NCBI GenBank assembly: GCA_003669055.1
Contig: RAYB01000006.1
Span: forward strand, 62,001 to 126,000
DNA length: 64,000 nt
Reading direction: 5' to 3'
Source of the DNA: a bacterium 1XD21-70
Lineage (GTDB): Bacteria; Bacillota; Clostridia; Lachnospirales; Lachnospiraceae
Position numbers and translations under genes: made by a program. This document shows positions 1-7,749 of the stretch, piece by piece (the stretch's first letter is position 1; each line of letters opens with the position of its first letter). The notes under the pieces were generated by a model. That model was not told where the DNA came from, did not search any database, and worked only from the letters and a program-made list of their open reading frames with translations.

Positions 1-378
1 TGCCGTCCCCGGACGGTATTCGCACTGGAAGGCATAAGGGTCGGCCTTGAAAAGTACTTTACCGGCAGGGGTAGTGATGGCATATTTGTATAATTCACCA
101 ATTCCCAGTCCGGGGACAAAACACTCGTAGATACCAGAGGTTTCCAGCATTTCCATGGGGGTGGCCTCCGGATCCCAGTGGTTAAAGTCGCCGACAACGC
201 TGACGGCAGCGGCATGGGGTGCCCAAACAGCGAAATAAATACCATTTTTCCCCTTATATGCCATGGGGTGGGCTCCCAGCTTCTCATAAATCTCATAATG
301 TGTGCCGTTGCCGAACAGATAGCGGTCCATCTCGCTGATAATGCCGGTTCCTACCGGCTTTTTGCTTTTGCCAGCCAT
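1..378 (-). CDS. glgB: 1,4-alpha-glucan branching enzyme, N-terminal part (cut by window edge)
   Basis: Only the first 126 codons are inside the window. The translation opens MAGKSKKPVGTG and shows the N-terminal CBM48/E-set layout of branching enzymes: YEKLGAHP, then FAVWAPHA and VVGDFNHWD, and GELYKYAI further on. The family makes alpha-1,6 branches in glycogen in the cytoplasm; the catalytic GH13 barrel would lie to the left of the window. The start ATG is one base beyond the stop codon of the amylase gene that precedes it in the transcript, so the two are probably co-transcribed and translationally coupled. The neighbouring GH13 amylase supports a glycogen or maltodextrin role. The identification is firm for the visible part; whether the rest is intact cannot be seen. 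Confidence 0.88.
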   Translation of the reverse strand, partial: MAGKSKKPVGTGIISEMDRYLFGNGTHYEIYEKLGAHPMAYKGKNGIYFAVWAPHAAAVSVVGDFNHWDPEATPMEMLETSGIYECFVPGLGIGELYKYAITTPAGKVLFKADPYAFQCEYRPGTA

Positions 379-379
379 A

Positions 380-1723
380 TTATTTATCCTCCCTGATCTT
401 TAAGGCAACCCCCTCGTTGCCCGGTAATGTGATAGTAAGCTTGCCGTCTTTTATAGGGATGATGGAACCGTCCATCAGGTTTTCTGCCAGGGATGCCTTG
501 AAAGGAACCGGTATGGCGAGATCCGCGGGCTGGGAGTCATTGTTGGCTGCCGTGATAACCGCAGAGCCGTCCGCATGGCGGGCAAAGGCATACTGGCGGT
601 TGGTCAGCAGCAGTTCCTGGTAACGCCCGCCGGCAAATTCCGGCTGGGTGGTATGGATGTGTGCCAGCCGGGCAATATAGTCTGTCAGGCTGCAGTGCAG
701 CCGTTTGCTGTCTGCTATGGCAATTTGCGGGCGTAACTGGGTGTCGCTGTTGTTGGTGCGCATTCCCTCCACGCCCCATTCCCCGCCGTAGTAGACAGAA
801 GGGATGCCGGGCAAGGTAAACAAGAGCAGATAGGCAAGCGGCAGGTGTGCTTTTTCTTTCAGCTTGCTGGCAATCCGGTTCTCGTCATGGTTGTCAACGA
901 AGGTATATAATTTTGTGCCGATGGCCTCCAAGCGCCGTACATTGTGGGCAATTTCAAAGAAATTGTGGTCATTCAGCCCGGAATACAAGCTTTTATGTAG
1001 CTCGTAATTGGTGACGGAATGGAGCATCCCGGGATTGGCCCAGCGGGAATAGTCGCCGTGGATTACCTCGCCCATCAGCCAGAAATCCTCCTTCATGCCA
1101 GCCGTCTGCTGGCGCAGTTCCGCCATAAACTGGAAATCCAGCACATTGGCACAGTCCAGGCGGATACCGTCAATGTCAAATTCGTCGATCCAGAAGCGGA
1201 TCACATCGAAAAGGTATTCCTTAACCTGCGGGTTCTGGAGGTTGAGGCAGGGAAGTTCATAATGCCCCTGCCAGGCCTCATAGCCAAAAGAGTCTCCCAG
1301 GGGGCTCTGCCAGCCGAAATTGACACCTTTGTACCAGCCGGCATAAGGGGAAGCTTCTCTTTTTTGCTGAATATCCTGAAAGGCAAAAAACTCACGGCCA
1401 GTATGGTTAAATACGCCGTCAACCACCACACGGATATCGGCCTCATGGCACAATTTTACAAATTCGGCAAAGTCTTCATTCGTTCCCAGGCGCCGGTCTG
1501 TCAGCTTGTAGTCACGGGTGTCATAGCCGTGGGAGGACGACTCGAAAAGCGGGCCGATATAAAGGGCATTGCAGCCCAATTCTTCCATATGGGCTACCCA
1601 GAGATCCAATTCTTCAAACCGTTTGGAAGGAACGCTTTCTAAATCCTGGTTTTCTTTGGGCGCGCCGGTCATGCCCAGCGGATACATGTGGTAAAATACA
1701 GCCTTTTCGTACCAAATACTCAT
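380..1723 (-). CDS. GH13 alpha-amylase family glycoside hydrolase
   Basis: This 447-residue enzyme has the four conserved GH13 regions in order: VDGVFNHT (region I), GIRLDCANV with the nucleophile Asp (region II), GEVIHGD with the acid/base Glu (region III) and FVDNHDENR (region IV). There is no signal peptide and the protein opens MSIWYEKAVFYHMYPLG, so it is probably cytoplasmic and acts on maltodextrin or glycogen-derived alpha-1,4-glucans. The length suits a compact maltogenic, cyclomaltodextrinase-like or sucrose-phosphorylase-like GH13 member; exact specificity cannot be read from the sequence. A clear AGGAGG lies upstream of the ATG. It is directly followed by glgB, which points to one glycogen-related operon. 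Confidence 0.9.
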   Translation of the reverse strand: MSIWYEKAVFYHMYPLGMTGAPKENQDLESVPSKRFEELDLWVAHMEELGCNALYIGPLFESSSHGYDTRDYKLTDRRLGTNEDFAEFVKLCHEADIRVVVDGVFNHTGREFFAFQDIQQKREASPYAGWYKGVNFGWQSPLGDSFGYEAWQGHYELPCLNLQNPQVKEYLFDVIRFWIDEFDIDGIRLDCANVLDFQFMAELRQQTAGMKEDFWLMGEVIHGDYSRWANPGMLHSVTNYELHKSLYSGLNDHNFFEIAHNVRRLEAIGTKLYTFVDNHDENRIASKLKEKAHLPLAYLLLFTLPGIPSVYYGGEWGVEGMRTNNSDTQLRPQIAIADSKRLHCSLTDYIARLAHIHTTQPEFAGGRYQELLLTNRQYAFARHADGSAVITAANNDSQPADLAIPVPFKASLAENLMDGSIIPIKDGKLTITLPGNEGVALKIREDK

Positions 1724-1757
1724 TGATGTAAACCTCCTGAAAGATACAAATAATCGG

Positions 1758-1982
1758 TCAGAGCCCCTCTAATAATTTGAAGCGTCTGAGCAGAAACTGA
1801 TACCGGAGCTGTGCCGCCTTCAATTCGTAGATATAACAGTCGATCAGCGTCGGATCCACCACCTGTTCAAAATGGTTCCGGGCAGACTCGATCGTGTTCC
1901 GTGTGCGGTCGATCTCTTCAATCAGTTCCTGGTTTTCTGGCGGCAGGCTCTGCCTGCGTTTTGGTAAAAGCCCTGTTTTCAT
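1758..1982 (-). CDS. DUF2508 (YaaL-like) small protein
   Basis: A 74-residue, charged, probably helical protein with the pattern of the DUF2508/YaaL family: a Leu-Ile-Glu-Glu-Ile run, an Asn-His-Phe-Glu motif, VVDPTLIDCYIYELKAA and a C-terminal FLLRRFKLL. The family is widespread in Firmicutes and its function is unknown. An ORF in the same frame runs further upstream, but the start MKTGLLPKR is preferred because AGGAGA lies 8 bases before it and the upstream extension would overlap the preceding regulator gene. It is followed after 34 bases by the GH13 gene, but there is no obvious functional link. Confidence 0.72.
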   Translation of the reverse strand: MKTGLLPKRRQSLPPENQELIEEIDRTRNTIESARNHFEQVVDPTLIDCYIYELKAAQLRYQFLLRRFKLLEGL

Positions 1983-2039
1983 AATCCTATCTCCTGTCTG
2001 ATAATCTTGATAGGATATAGTATTTTCCGGAAATGGAAA

Positions 2040-2068
2040 GTTATACAGGGATTGTGAAAAAATGTCAC
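2040..2068 (-). promoter_or_regulatory. Probable promoter of the DUF2508 gene
   Basis: On the minus strand GTGACA (-35) is separated by 17 bases from TATAAC (-10), about 55 bases before the DUF2508 start codon. The match to the sigma-A consensus is moderate and this is inference from sequence only. Confidence 0.35.
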
Positions 2069-2079
2069 CCGGAAAGGGA

Positions 2080-2430
2080 TTATTCCGGGGAGAGGACATC
2101 CTCAACCATAAAACCCAGCTTCATCAGGCGCTGGGTGGATTCCTTAAGCGTCAGCCGGTAGTAATTGGAAGTGCCGGACTCTTGGACCTTGACCAGGCCG
2201 GAATCCTTCAAAATCTTTAGATGGTGGGAGATGGCCGGCCGGGATAAGCTGACCTGGCTCGTGATCTCATTGACATTCAGCCCGTTCCGCTTCCCGTTCT
2301 GGGCGGCATGGCTTAGGATCTCAATAATGTTCAGGCGCATCTCGTCACCCAGTGCGATAAACAGTGGCATGCATTCATGGAAATAGGCATCCAGCCGTTT
2401 GGCATCGGTTGGTTTTTGGGAGTCCGCCAT
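2080..2430 (-). CDS. ArsR/SmtB-type winged-helix transcriptional regulator
   Basis: A 116-residue winged helix-turn-helix protein. The segment FIALGDEMRLNIIEIL is the typical first helix of ArsR-family repressors, NEITSQVSLSRPAISHHLKILK is the recognition helix region, and GLVKVQESGTSNYYRLT is the wing. No Cys-rich metal site of the ELCVCDL type is visible, so the inducer is not predictable. A consensus promoter and a 16-bp palindrome lie between the -10 box and the AAGGAGGG ribosome binding site, suggesting autorepression. It is separated by about 300 bp from the divergent Tad operon and runs in the same direction as DUF2508 and the amylase genes. Confidence 0.85.
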   Translation of the reverse strand: MADSQKPTDAKRLDAYFHECMPLFIALGDEMRLNIIEILSHAAQNGKRNGLNVNEITSQVSLSRPAISHHLKILKDSGLVKVQESGTSNYYRLTLKESTQRLMKLGFMVEDVLSPE

Positions 2431-2443
2431 AAAGCCCTCCTTG

Positions 2444-2459
2444 GTTTAAAAATTTAAAC
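2444..2459. promoter_or_regulatory. 16-bp palindromic operator before the ArsR-type gene
   Basis: GTTTAAA-AA-TTTAAAC is a perfect inverted repeat with 7-base arms between the -10 box and the ribosome binding site of the ArsR-type gene. Its position would block transcription when bound, as expected of an autoregulated repressor. Binding is inferred, not shown. Confidence 0.55.
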
Positions 2460-2466
2460 TGAAAAC

Positions 2467-2495
2467 ATTTTACCACTAAAAAAGGGTAACGTCAA
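2467..2495 (-). promoter_or_regulatory. Sigma-A promoter of the ArsR-type gene
   Basis: Minus-strand TTGACG (-35, 2490-2495), exactly 17 bases, TAAAAT (-10, 2467-2472). It reads into the palindrome and then the ArsR-type gene. Confidence 0.7.
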
Positions 2496-2571
2496 CAAAA
2501 AAATACGGATAGGATGGAAAGCTTTGGAGGAAGTGCATAAAACAAAATAATAAAATAAATTAAAAAAAGTA

Positions 2572-2600
2572 TTGACAGAAGCCGGTAGAATGTGCATAAT
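2572..2600 (+). promoter_or_regulatory. Sigma-A promoter of the Tad operon
   Basis: Plus-strand TTGACA (2572-2577), 17 bases, CATAAT (2595-2600). It is the only strong plus-strand promoter before the prepilin peptidase and probably drives the whole 10-kb pilus operon. Confidence 0.7.
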
Positions 2601-2737
2601 GAAATACATCAGCACCAATTCGAGGTGCAGCGTTTCTGGTTTACCTGATTGCCTAAGGGACGGGAGGTCTTTAAGGCAGCCGAAGCATTATCAGCATATT
2701 TTCCGGAAAACAGGGAGAATTTAAGACAGCAAAGGGG
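2601..2737 (+). promoter_or_regulatory. Structured 5' leader of the Tad operon, class not recognised
   Basis: About 130 untranslated bases lie between the predicted transcription start and the first Tad gene. They contain a GCACC/GGTGC hairpin (about 2612-2628), a GCC-TAA/TTA-AGGC pairing around 2650-2680 and a TTTTCCGGAAAA palindrome near 2700. The leader is long enough for a riboswitch or attenuator, but it does not match the riboswitch consensus sequences I can recall, including both cyclic di-GMP classes. The intergenic stretch 2431-2737 holds only this leader, the two divergent promoters and the ArsR-type operator. Confidence 0.35.
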
Positions 2738-3256
2738 GTGAAGCACGTAAAAACAGGGATATTTTGCCTGATCCTGGCAGGGGCGGCCTGGACGGACGCT
2801 ACGGAGGGCAAGATCCGCAATTGGTGGCTGCTTGCCGGGACAGCGGCAGGGATATGGTGCCGGGGGAGAGTTTTTTTCCCTGCCGCCGCAGTGGTTCTGG
2901 CTTTGGCGTTTTTGCTATTCCGGCTGCGGATGATGGGAGCCGGGGACGGGAAGCTGATGGCATTGATCGCCGGGTACCTGGGCATGGAGGCTGGGATGGA
3001 AGCGATCCTCACCGGGATGGCGGTTGGGGCATGTTGGTCGTTGTGCCGCCTGTGGCACAACAAAAGTCTGAAAACACATCTTGTTTATCTTACTGCATAT
3101 TTCATGCGGCTATTTCAGACAAAAAAAGTTGAGGTATATGGAGACGGGGCGCTTAAAGACCCGGAGCGGACAATACCGTTGGCGCCTTGCATGGCAGCAG
3201 GCACTTACCTTTACCTGATGGTATCGGGGGCAGTGTCTGTGTGGATGGGGAGATGA
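2738..3256 (+). CDS. TadV/CpaA-like prepilin peptidase (A24 family)
   Basis: A 172-residue multi-pass membrane protein with the two aspartates of A24 prepilin peptidases: WTDATEGKIRNW near the N-terminus and GAGDGKLMAL (the GxGD motif) near residue 70. The family cleaves the short leader of Flp prepilins on the cytoplasmic face of the membrane. It is the first gene of the Tad operon. The start is GTG; its Shine-Dalgarno-like AAAGGGG run directly abuts the start codon, so the exact start is uncertain. The C-terminal third is longer than in minimal TadV proteins. A second A24-type peptidase occurs further down the same operon. Confidence 0.8.
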   Translation: MKHVKTGIFCLILAGAAWTDATEGKIRNWWLLAGTAAGIWCRGRVFFPAAAVVLALAFLLFRLRMMGAGDGKLMALIAGYLGMEAGMEAILTGMAVGACWSLCRLWHNKSLKTHLVYLTAYFMRLFQTKKVEVYGDGALKDPERTIPLAPCMAAGTYLYLMVSGAVSVWMGR

Positions 3257-3270
3257 AAGAAAGGAGCTTT

Positions 3271-4278
3271 ATGAAAAGGATTATGGGAGTCTATGATGCG
3301 GATCCGTTCTATGCGGACCGCTTTGCAGAATTTGCCAACCAGAAGGAACAGATCCCGTTTACGGTAGTCGCGTTTACAAGCATTGCAAAGCTGGAGGCAT
3401 TTTCCAGGCAGCAGCAGCTGGAACTGCTGCTGGTGGGAGATGAGGTGGACAAGGCTCAGCTTACACAGGTGAAGGTGAAGCAGACGGTACGCTTAGCAGA
3501 AAGTAAGGAGGCAATGGCAGAGGAGAACCCGGTGGTATATAAATACCAGGCATCGGATGCAGTCCTACGGGAGGTGATGGCCTGCTATAAGGTACAGCCA
3601 GAGCAGATCCCACTGATGGCGGCGGGGAAGAAAAGCATGGTCATCGGTGTGTATTCCCCGGTCAGCCGGTGCGGGAAAACAGGGTTTTGCATGACACTGG
3701 GGCAGATCCTTGCTAAGGAATCCCAGGTATTGCTCATAAGCATGGAGGAACACTCCGGACTCTCTAGGCTTACCGGAACCGAGTATGCGACAAGCCTTTC
3801 CGACCTGATCTATGATTACCGGCAGGGGGATTATACACGCATGCGTTTAGGAGCAGTGGTACATAACTGGGGAGGGCTGGACTATATACCGCCTGCGGTT
3901 TATGCGGAGGATCTGGCAGAACTGCGGGGCGAGGAACTGGCCAGGCTGACGGCACAGATAGCAGCCGACGGCATTTATCAAGTGCTTTTGGCAGATATCG
4001 GGCACCTAGGGAGAGGGTTGGAACCGCTTTTGGAGTTATGTGATGTGATCTACACACCCATAAAAGAGGACTGTGTGTCGGCGGCGAAGATAAGTGCCTG
4101 GCAGGATTACCTGGAGTTATGCGGGCGGGCGCATTTGCGGGAACGGGTACAGCTGCTGAAACTGCCGCGTCCGGGGGCAGCCTGGCAGGCAGAAACTTAT
4201 CTGGAACAGCTGCTATGGGGAGAGATGGGGGATTTTGCCCGGAACCTGTTAAAAGGGAGAGGCGGGAATAGCAAATGA
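3271..4278 (+). CDS. TadZ/CpaE-like MinD-family ATPase
   Basis: A 335-residue protein with a receiver-like N-terminal domain and a ParA/MinD-type domain from about residue 125. The nucleotide-binding loop reads SPVSRCGKTGF, keeping GKT but lacking the canonical KGGxGKT lysine, as in many TadZ proteins with atypical Walker A motifs. TadZ acts in the cytoplasm as a positioning factor that places the Tad machine, usually at a pole. The start at 3271 is chosen because AAAGGAG lies 4 bases upstream; an earlier in-frame ATG overlaps the previous stop. The gene ends in an ATGA overlap region with tadA. Confidence 0.75.
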   Translation: MKRIMGVYDADPFYADRFAEFANQKEQIPFTVVAFTSIAKLEAFSRQQQLELLLVGDEVDKAQLTQVKVKQTVRLAESKEAMAEENPVVYKYQASDAVLREVMACYKVQPEQIPLMAAGKKSMVIGVYSPVSRCGKTGFCMTLGQILAKESQVLLISMEEHSGLSRLTGTEYATSLSDLIYDYRQGDYTRMRLGAVVHNWGGLDYIPPAVYAEDLAELRGEELARLTAQIAADGIYQVLLADIGHLGRGLEPLLELCDVIYTPIKEDCVSAAKISAWQDYLELCGRAHLRERVQLLKLPRPGAAWQAETYLEQLLWGEMGDFARNLLKGRGGNSK

Positions 4279-4292
4279 CACAGGAGAGGGGG

Positions 4293-5510
4293 ATGAATGA
4301 GGAAAACAGCATGCTGGAACGGCTCAAGGGTCAGATCCGGAAGGAACTGCAGAACCAGAACCGGATTGAGGAGGAGGAACTGAATGCCTGTATCCAGAGG
4401 AATATAGAGGAGGAAGCCACAGGGCATTATCTTCCGCTGAGGAAACGCCTGGAATTGCGGACAAGGCTATATGATGCCTTCCGGAGGCTGGATATTTTGC
4501 AGGAATTAGTCGATGACCCGCAGGTAACAGAAATCATGGTGAATGGCAAGGATCATATTTTTGTAGAGAAGAAGGGGGCGATCAGCCGCTGGGAGCATGG
4601 ATTTGAGAGGGAAGAGCAGCTGGAGGATATGATCCAGCAGATTGTCAGCCGGATCAACCGCACGGTCAATGTCTCACATCCGATTGCAGATGCCCGCCTG
4701 GAAAACGGCGCCCGTGTCCATGTAGTACTGCCGCCGGTAGCGCTGGACGGCCCGGTAGTCACGATAAGAAAATTCCCGGAACCGATTACGGCAGAAAAGC
4801 TGATTGCCATGAATTCCCTGACCAAGGAAGCGGCAGGTTTTTTGGAGATGTTGGTTAAATCCGGGTACAACCTCTTTATCAGCGGGGGGACGGGGTCGGG
4901 GAAAACGACATTTTTAAACGCAATGTCCGGCTTTATCCCGGCGGCAGAGAGGATTATCACCATCGAGGATTCTGCGGAACTTCAGATCCGGCAGATTCCT
5001 AACCTGGTACGGTTAGAGACCCGCAATGCCAATGCAGAAGGGGATGGGGCGATTGAGATCAGTGATTTGATCCGGGCGTCGCTGCGGATGAGGCCGGATA
5101 GGATTGTGGTCGGTGAGGTGCGCGGGAAGGAGTGCCTGGATATGCTGCAGGCATTGAACACCGGGCACGCGGGCAGCCTTTCCACCGGCCATGGCAACAG
5201 CCCGCGGGATATGCTGTCGCGGTTGGAGACCATGGCATTGATGGGGGCGGATCTGCCGCTTCCTGCGGTACGCAGCCAGATTGCATCGGCCATTGATATC
5301 CTGGTGCATTTAGGGAGGCTGCGGGATCGCACGAGGAAGGTGCTGGAGATTGTGGAGGTGGGAAATTATGAGGAAGGGGAAATACGGCTCAATCCCCTGT
5401 TCCGGTTCGAGGAAGAACCAGGAGGAACGAGAAACGTTTGCGGCCGACTCAAAAAGGTCGGTACACTCCAGGCAGTCGGAAAACTTAAAGCAGCAGGCTA
5501 CCAATTATAA
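4293..5510 (+). CDS. tadA: TadA/CpaF secretion ATPase for Flp pilus assembly
   Basis: A 405-residue type II/IV secretion system ATPase. Visible motifs are ILQELVDDPQVTEIMVNG (CpaF N-terminal domain), SGGTGSGKTTFL (Walker A), TIEDSAELQI (Asp box), VGEVRGKECLDMLQALNTG (Walker B) and GHAGSLSTGH (His box). It forms a cytoplasmic hexamer that powers Flp pilin extrusion through TadB and TadC. The start at 4293 has AGGAGAGGGGG just upstream; an ATG at 4275 overlaps the tadZ stop. The last 143 bases overlap the start of tadB in another frame. Confidence 0.92.
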   Translation: MNEENSMLERLKGQIRKELQNQNRIEEEELNACIQRNIEEEATGHYLPLRKRLELRTRLYDAFRRLDILQELVDDPQVTEIMVNGKDHIFVEKKGAISRWEHGFEREEQLEDMIQQIVSRINRTVNVSHPIADARLENGARVHVVLPPVALDGPVVTIRKFPEPITAEKLIAMNSLTKEAAGFLEMLVKSGYNLFISGGTGSGKTTFLNAMSGFIPAAERIITIEDSAELQIRQIPNLVRLETRNANAEGDGAIEISDLIRASLRMRPDRIVVGEVRGKECLDMLQALNTGHAGSLSTGHGNSPRDMLSRLETMALMGADLPLPAVRSQIASAIDILVHLGRLRDRTRKVLEIVEVGNYEEGEIRLNPLFRFEEEPGGTRNVCGRLKKVGTLQAVGKLKAAGYQL

Positions 5511-6237
5511 TTGCTACCGGCTGAAGGCATGGGAATTTGCTGCCGGGCTGGGGAAAGGCGTGGCGGCATGCGGGCTTTTATCCTTTACCTTTTACCGGAG
5601 CATGAGGATTTTCTTGTGGATGCTCCCCTGTGCCTTGGCCGGGCCGGTATTGGAGAAGAGGAGGCGGCTGGAGGGACGCAAAAAAGAACTGGCAGGGCAG
5701 TTTAAGGAGAGCATGATGGTGCTGGCTTCGTCTCTGAGTGCAGGCTATTCAATTGAGAATGCACTGGCGGCAAGCGTGGAGGAACTGGCCATGCTGTTCG
5801 GGAACGAAGGGATGATTGTCCGGGAATTTGCATTTATGGTGCAGCAGATCCGCACGAACCGTTCCGTAGAGCGGGTATTGGAGGATTTTGCAAAGAGAAG
5901 CGGGTTGGAGGATGTGCAGAATTTTGCGGAGGTTTTTTCGGTGGCAAAGCGCAGCAGCGGGGATTTGGGCGGCATTATGCGCCACACTGCGGAGATTATC
6001 CGGGACAAGATGCAGGTGAGGGAGGAGATCCTTACCATGACGGCATCCCGGCAGTTTGAGCAGAAAGTCATGAATATGATTCCGTTTTTTATTGTGTTTT
6101 ATGTGGAAAGCGCTTCTCCCGGATTTTTTGGGCAGATGTACGGAAGCGGCTTAGGAAGGGTGCTGATGAGCATTTGCCTGGCCATGTACTTGGTTTCTTA
6201 TATATTGGCAAAGAAGATACTGGAGATTGAGGTGTGA
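5368..6237 (+). CDS. tadB: TadB-like inner-membrane platform protein
   Basis: A 289-residue protein with the T2SSF domain: two hydrophobic segments near residues 50-85, the cytoplasmic helical bundle containing SLSAGYSIENAL and FAKRSGLEDVQNFAEVF, and C-terminal membrane helices. It anchors the TadA ATPase to the membrane. The chosen ATG is preceded by GGAGGTG at a good distance and lies inside the 3' end of tadA, giving an unusually long 143-base overlap. The first 40 or so residues are basic and of low complexity. Later starts beyond the overlap are possible but have no better ribosome binding site. Confidence 0.8.
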   Translation: MRKGKYGSIPCSGSRKNQEERETFAADSKRSVHSRQSENLKQQATNYNCYRLKAWEFAAGLGKGVAACGLLSFTFYRSMRIFLWMLPCALAGPVLEKRRRLEGRKKELAGQFKESMMVLASSLSAGYSIENALAASVEELAMLFGNEGMIVREFAFMVQQIRTNRSVERVLEDFAKRSGLEDVQNFAEVFSVAKRSSGDLGGIMRHTAEIIRDKMQVREEILTMTASRQFEQKVMNMIPFFIVFYVESASPGFFGQMYGSGLGRVLMSICLAMYLVSYILAKKILEIEV

Positions 6238-6240
6238 AAA

Positions 6241-7503
6241 ATGAGGAGGGGAGAAAGGACAAAAGCAGAGGGCAAAAACGATAAAAAATGCAGGAAAAAA
6301 CCATGGCTGGCGCCTGCGGCCTGTATCCTGGGAAGCATGGTTTTGTACGGGAGCCTTACTTTAGGGGCAGAGGGACAGGATGTGGTGTCAGAGGAAGGGC
6401 ATATCCTGAGAGACGGCTATGGAGGGGAGGAGCAGGAATACCGGCTGTGGGTGGAGGGCTTGTGCGAGGAGGCGGTGGCAGTGGATGTCCAGGTAAAGCC
6501 CCAGAGATATAAGGAAGAGGAGGCGCTGGATGCCTTTGAGGAGGTCATGGGCAAGATGGAGGCACGGATCCGGGGTGAGAATCCTTCCCTGATGGAAGTG
6601 AGGAGTGACCTGCGCTTGCCCTCACGGGTGGAGGAAGGGGTGAGGCTGCGCTGGTATTCCCCGGAACCGGAGATATTAGATGCCTCGGGAAAATTGGGAG
6701 AGGAGGTGGAGACAGCATGGCAGGTGGTTCTGTCTGTGGAACTTTCAGCCGGAGAATACCGCCAGAATTATGAAATCCCGGTGCGGATCCTCCCGCCCAT
6801 ACGTAGCCGGGAGGAACAAAGGGTTGCGGAATTCCAAAAGGAACTGCAGCAGAAGGAGGAGGCATGCCAGGAGGAAGCCTGGCTGGCGCTGCCGGACAGC
6901 TTCCAGGGGAAAAGCCTGCAATACCAGGCAAAGGAACAGGAAGGCTATGGGACGATTATCCTGGTCGGGGTGATCCTGGCAGTGCTTTTGGCGGTGCGGG
7001 GGCAGAGTGAGGAGAAGCAGCAGAGACAGAAAAGGGAGAGGGAACTATTGCTGGATTATTCCGATGTGCTTTCCAAGCTGATGGTATTGATCGGAGCCGG
7101 GCTGACAGTGCGCAATGCCTGGGGGCGGATTGTCCTGGATTATGAGTCGGCACAGGGGCAAGGAAAGCAAAAGGCACGGGCGGCCTATGAGGAAATGAGG
7201 AGGACTTACTATCAGATGCAGAGCGGTATGGCGGAGGGGGAAGCATATCAGGAGTTTGGAAGAAGGTGCCGCCTGCAGCCATACTTAAAGCTGAGTGGGC
7301 TGTTGGAGCAAAACCGCCGTTCAGGGACAAAAAACATGCGGGCGATCTTGCAGACAGAGATGGCGGATGCCCTGGAGCAGCGGAAAAATCTGGCACGCCG
7401 TTTAGGAGAAGAAGCGGGTACGAAACTATTGATGCCGTTATTCCTCATGCTGGGGATTATCATGGTAATGATTATGGTGCCGGCAATGATGACAATGGGA
7501 TAA
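6241..7503 (+). CDS. tadC: TadC-like membrane protein with N-terminal exported domain
   Basis: A 420-residue protein. A basic N-terminus is followed by a hydrophobic helix (about residues 22-42), a soluble acidic domain of about 190 residues that would face outward, a second helix (TIILVGVILAVLLAV) and a C-terminal T2SSF-like domain with SKLMVLIGAGLTVRNAW and LARRLGEEAGTKLLMPLF. The C-terminal half matches TadC, the partner of TadB in the platform. The large exported N-terminal domain is an addition to the minimal TadC plan and I do not recognise its fold. It starts 3 bases after tadB. Confidence 0.75.
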   Translation: MRRGERTKAEGKNDKKCRKKPWLAPAACILGSMVLYGSLTLGAEGQDVVSEEGHILRDGYGGEEQEYRLWVEGLCEEAVAVDVQVKPQRYKEEEALDAFEEVMGKMEARIRGENPSLMEVRSDLRLPSRVEEGVRLRWYSPEPEILDASGKLGEEVETAWQVVLSVELSAGEYRQNYEIPVRILPPIRSREEQRVAEFQKELQQKEEACQEEAWLALPDSFQGKSLQYQAKEQEGYGTIILVGVILAVLLAVRGQSEEKQQRQKRERELLLDYSDVLSKLMVLIGAGLTVRNAWGRIVLDYESAQGQGKQKARAAYEEMRRTYYQMQSGMAEGEAYQEFGRRCRLQPYLKLSGLLEQNRRSGTKNMRAILQTEMADALEQRKNLARRLGEEAGTKLLMPLFLMLGIIMVMIMVPAMMTMG

Positions 7504-7528
7504 TAAATATAGCCAAGGAGGTTCAAAT

Positions 7529-7717
7529 ATGAAATTACAGAATATCGCACAGGAAATACGGGCTTTTATGCTAGAAGAAGATGGTGTCGGCGTGATCGAG
7601 GTAGTCTTGATCTTGGTGGTTCTGATCGGCCTGGTTATTGTATTCAAGGGACAGATTAACAAGCTGCTGCAGGATATTTTTAAGGAAATAAACAGCCAGT
7701 CTAAGGAAGTCTATTAA
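7529..7717 (+). CDS. Flp-type major pilin (Flp1-like)
   Basis: A 62-residue prepilin: a 20-residue cytoplasmic leader ending in EEDGVG, then the hydrophobic VIEVVLILVVLIGLVIVFKG core with Glu at the position expected for pilin assembly, and a short polar tail. The processing site would be after the Gly of the GVG. AAGGAGG lies 7 bases before the ATG. It is the probable main subunit of the pilus made by this operon and is processed by one of the two A24 peptidases encoded nearby. Confidence 0.85.
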   Translation: MKLQNIAQEIRAFMLEEDGVGVIEVVLILVVLIGLVIVFKGQINKLLQDIFKEINSQSKEVY

Positions 7718-7749
7718 TAAAGAAAAGCCGGAAAGGAGGCAGCGCGGAT

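Noticed and set aside
2601-2737. Cyclic di-GMP riboswitch before the Tad operon
   Set aside because: Neither the class I core nor the class II core could be aligned; left as an unclassified leader.
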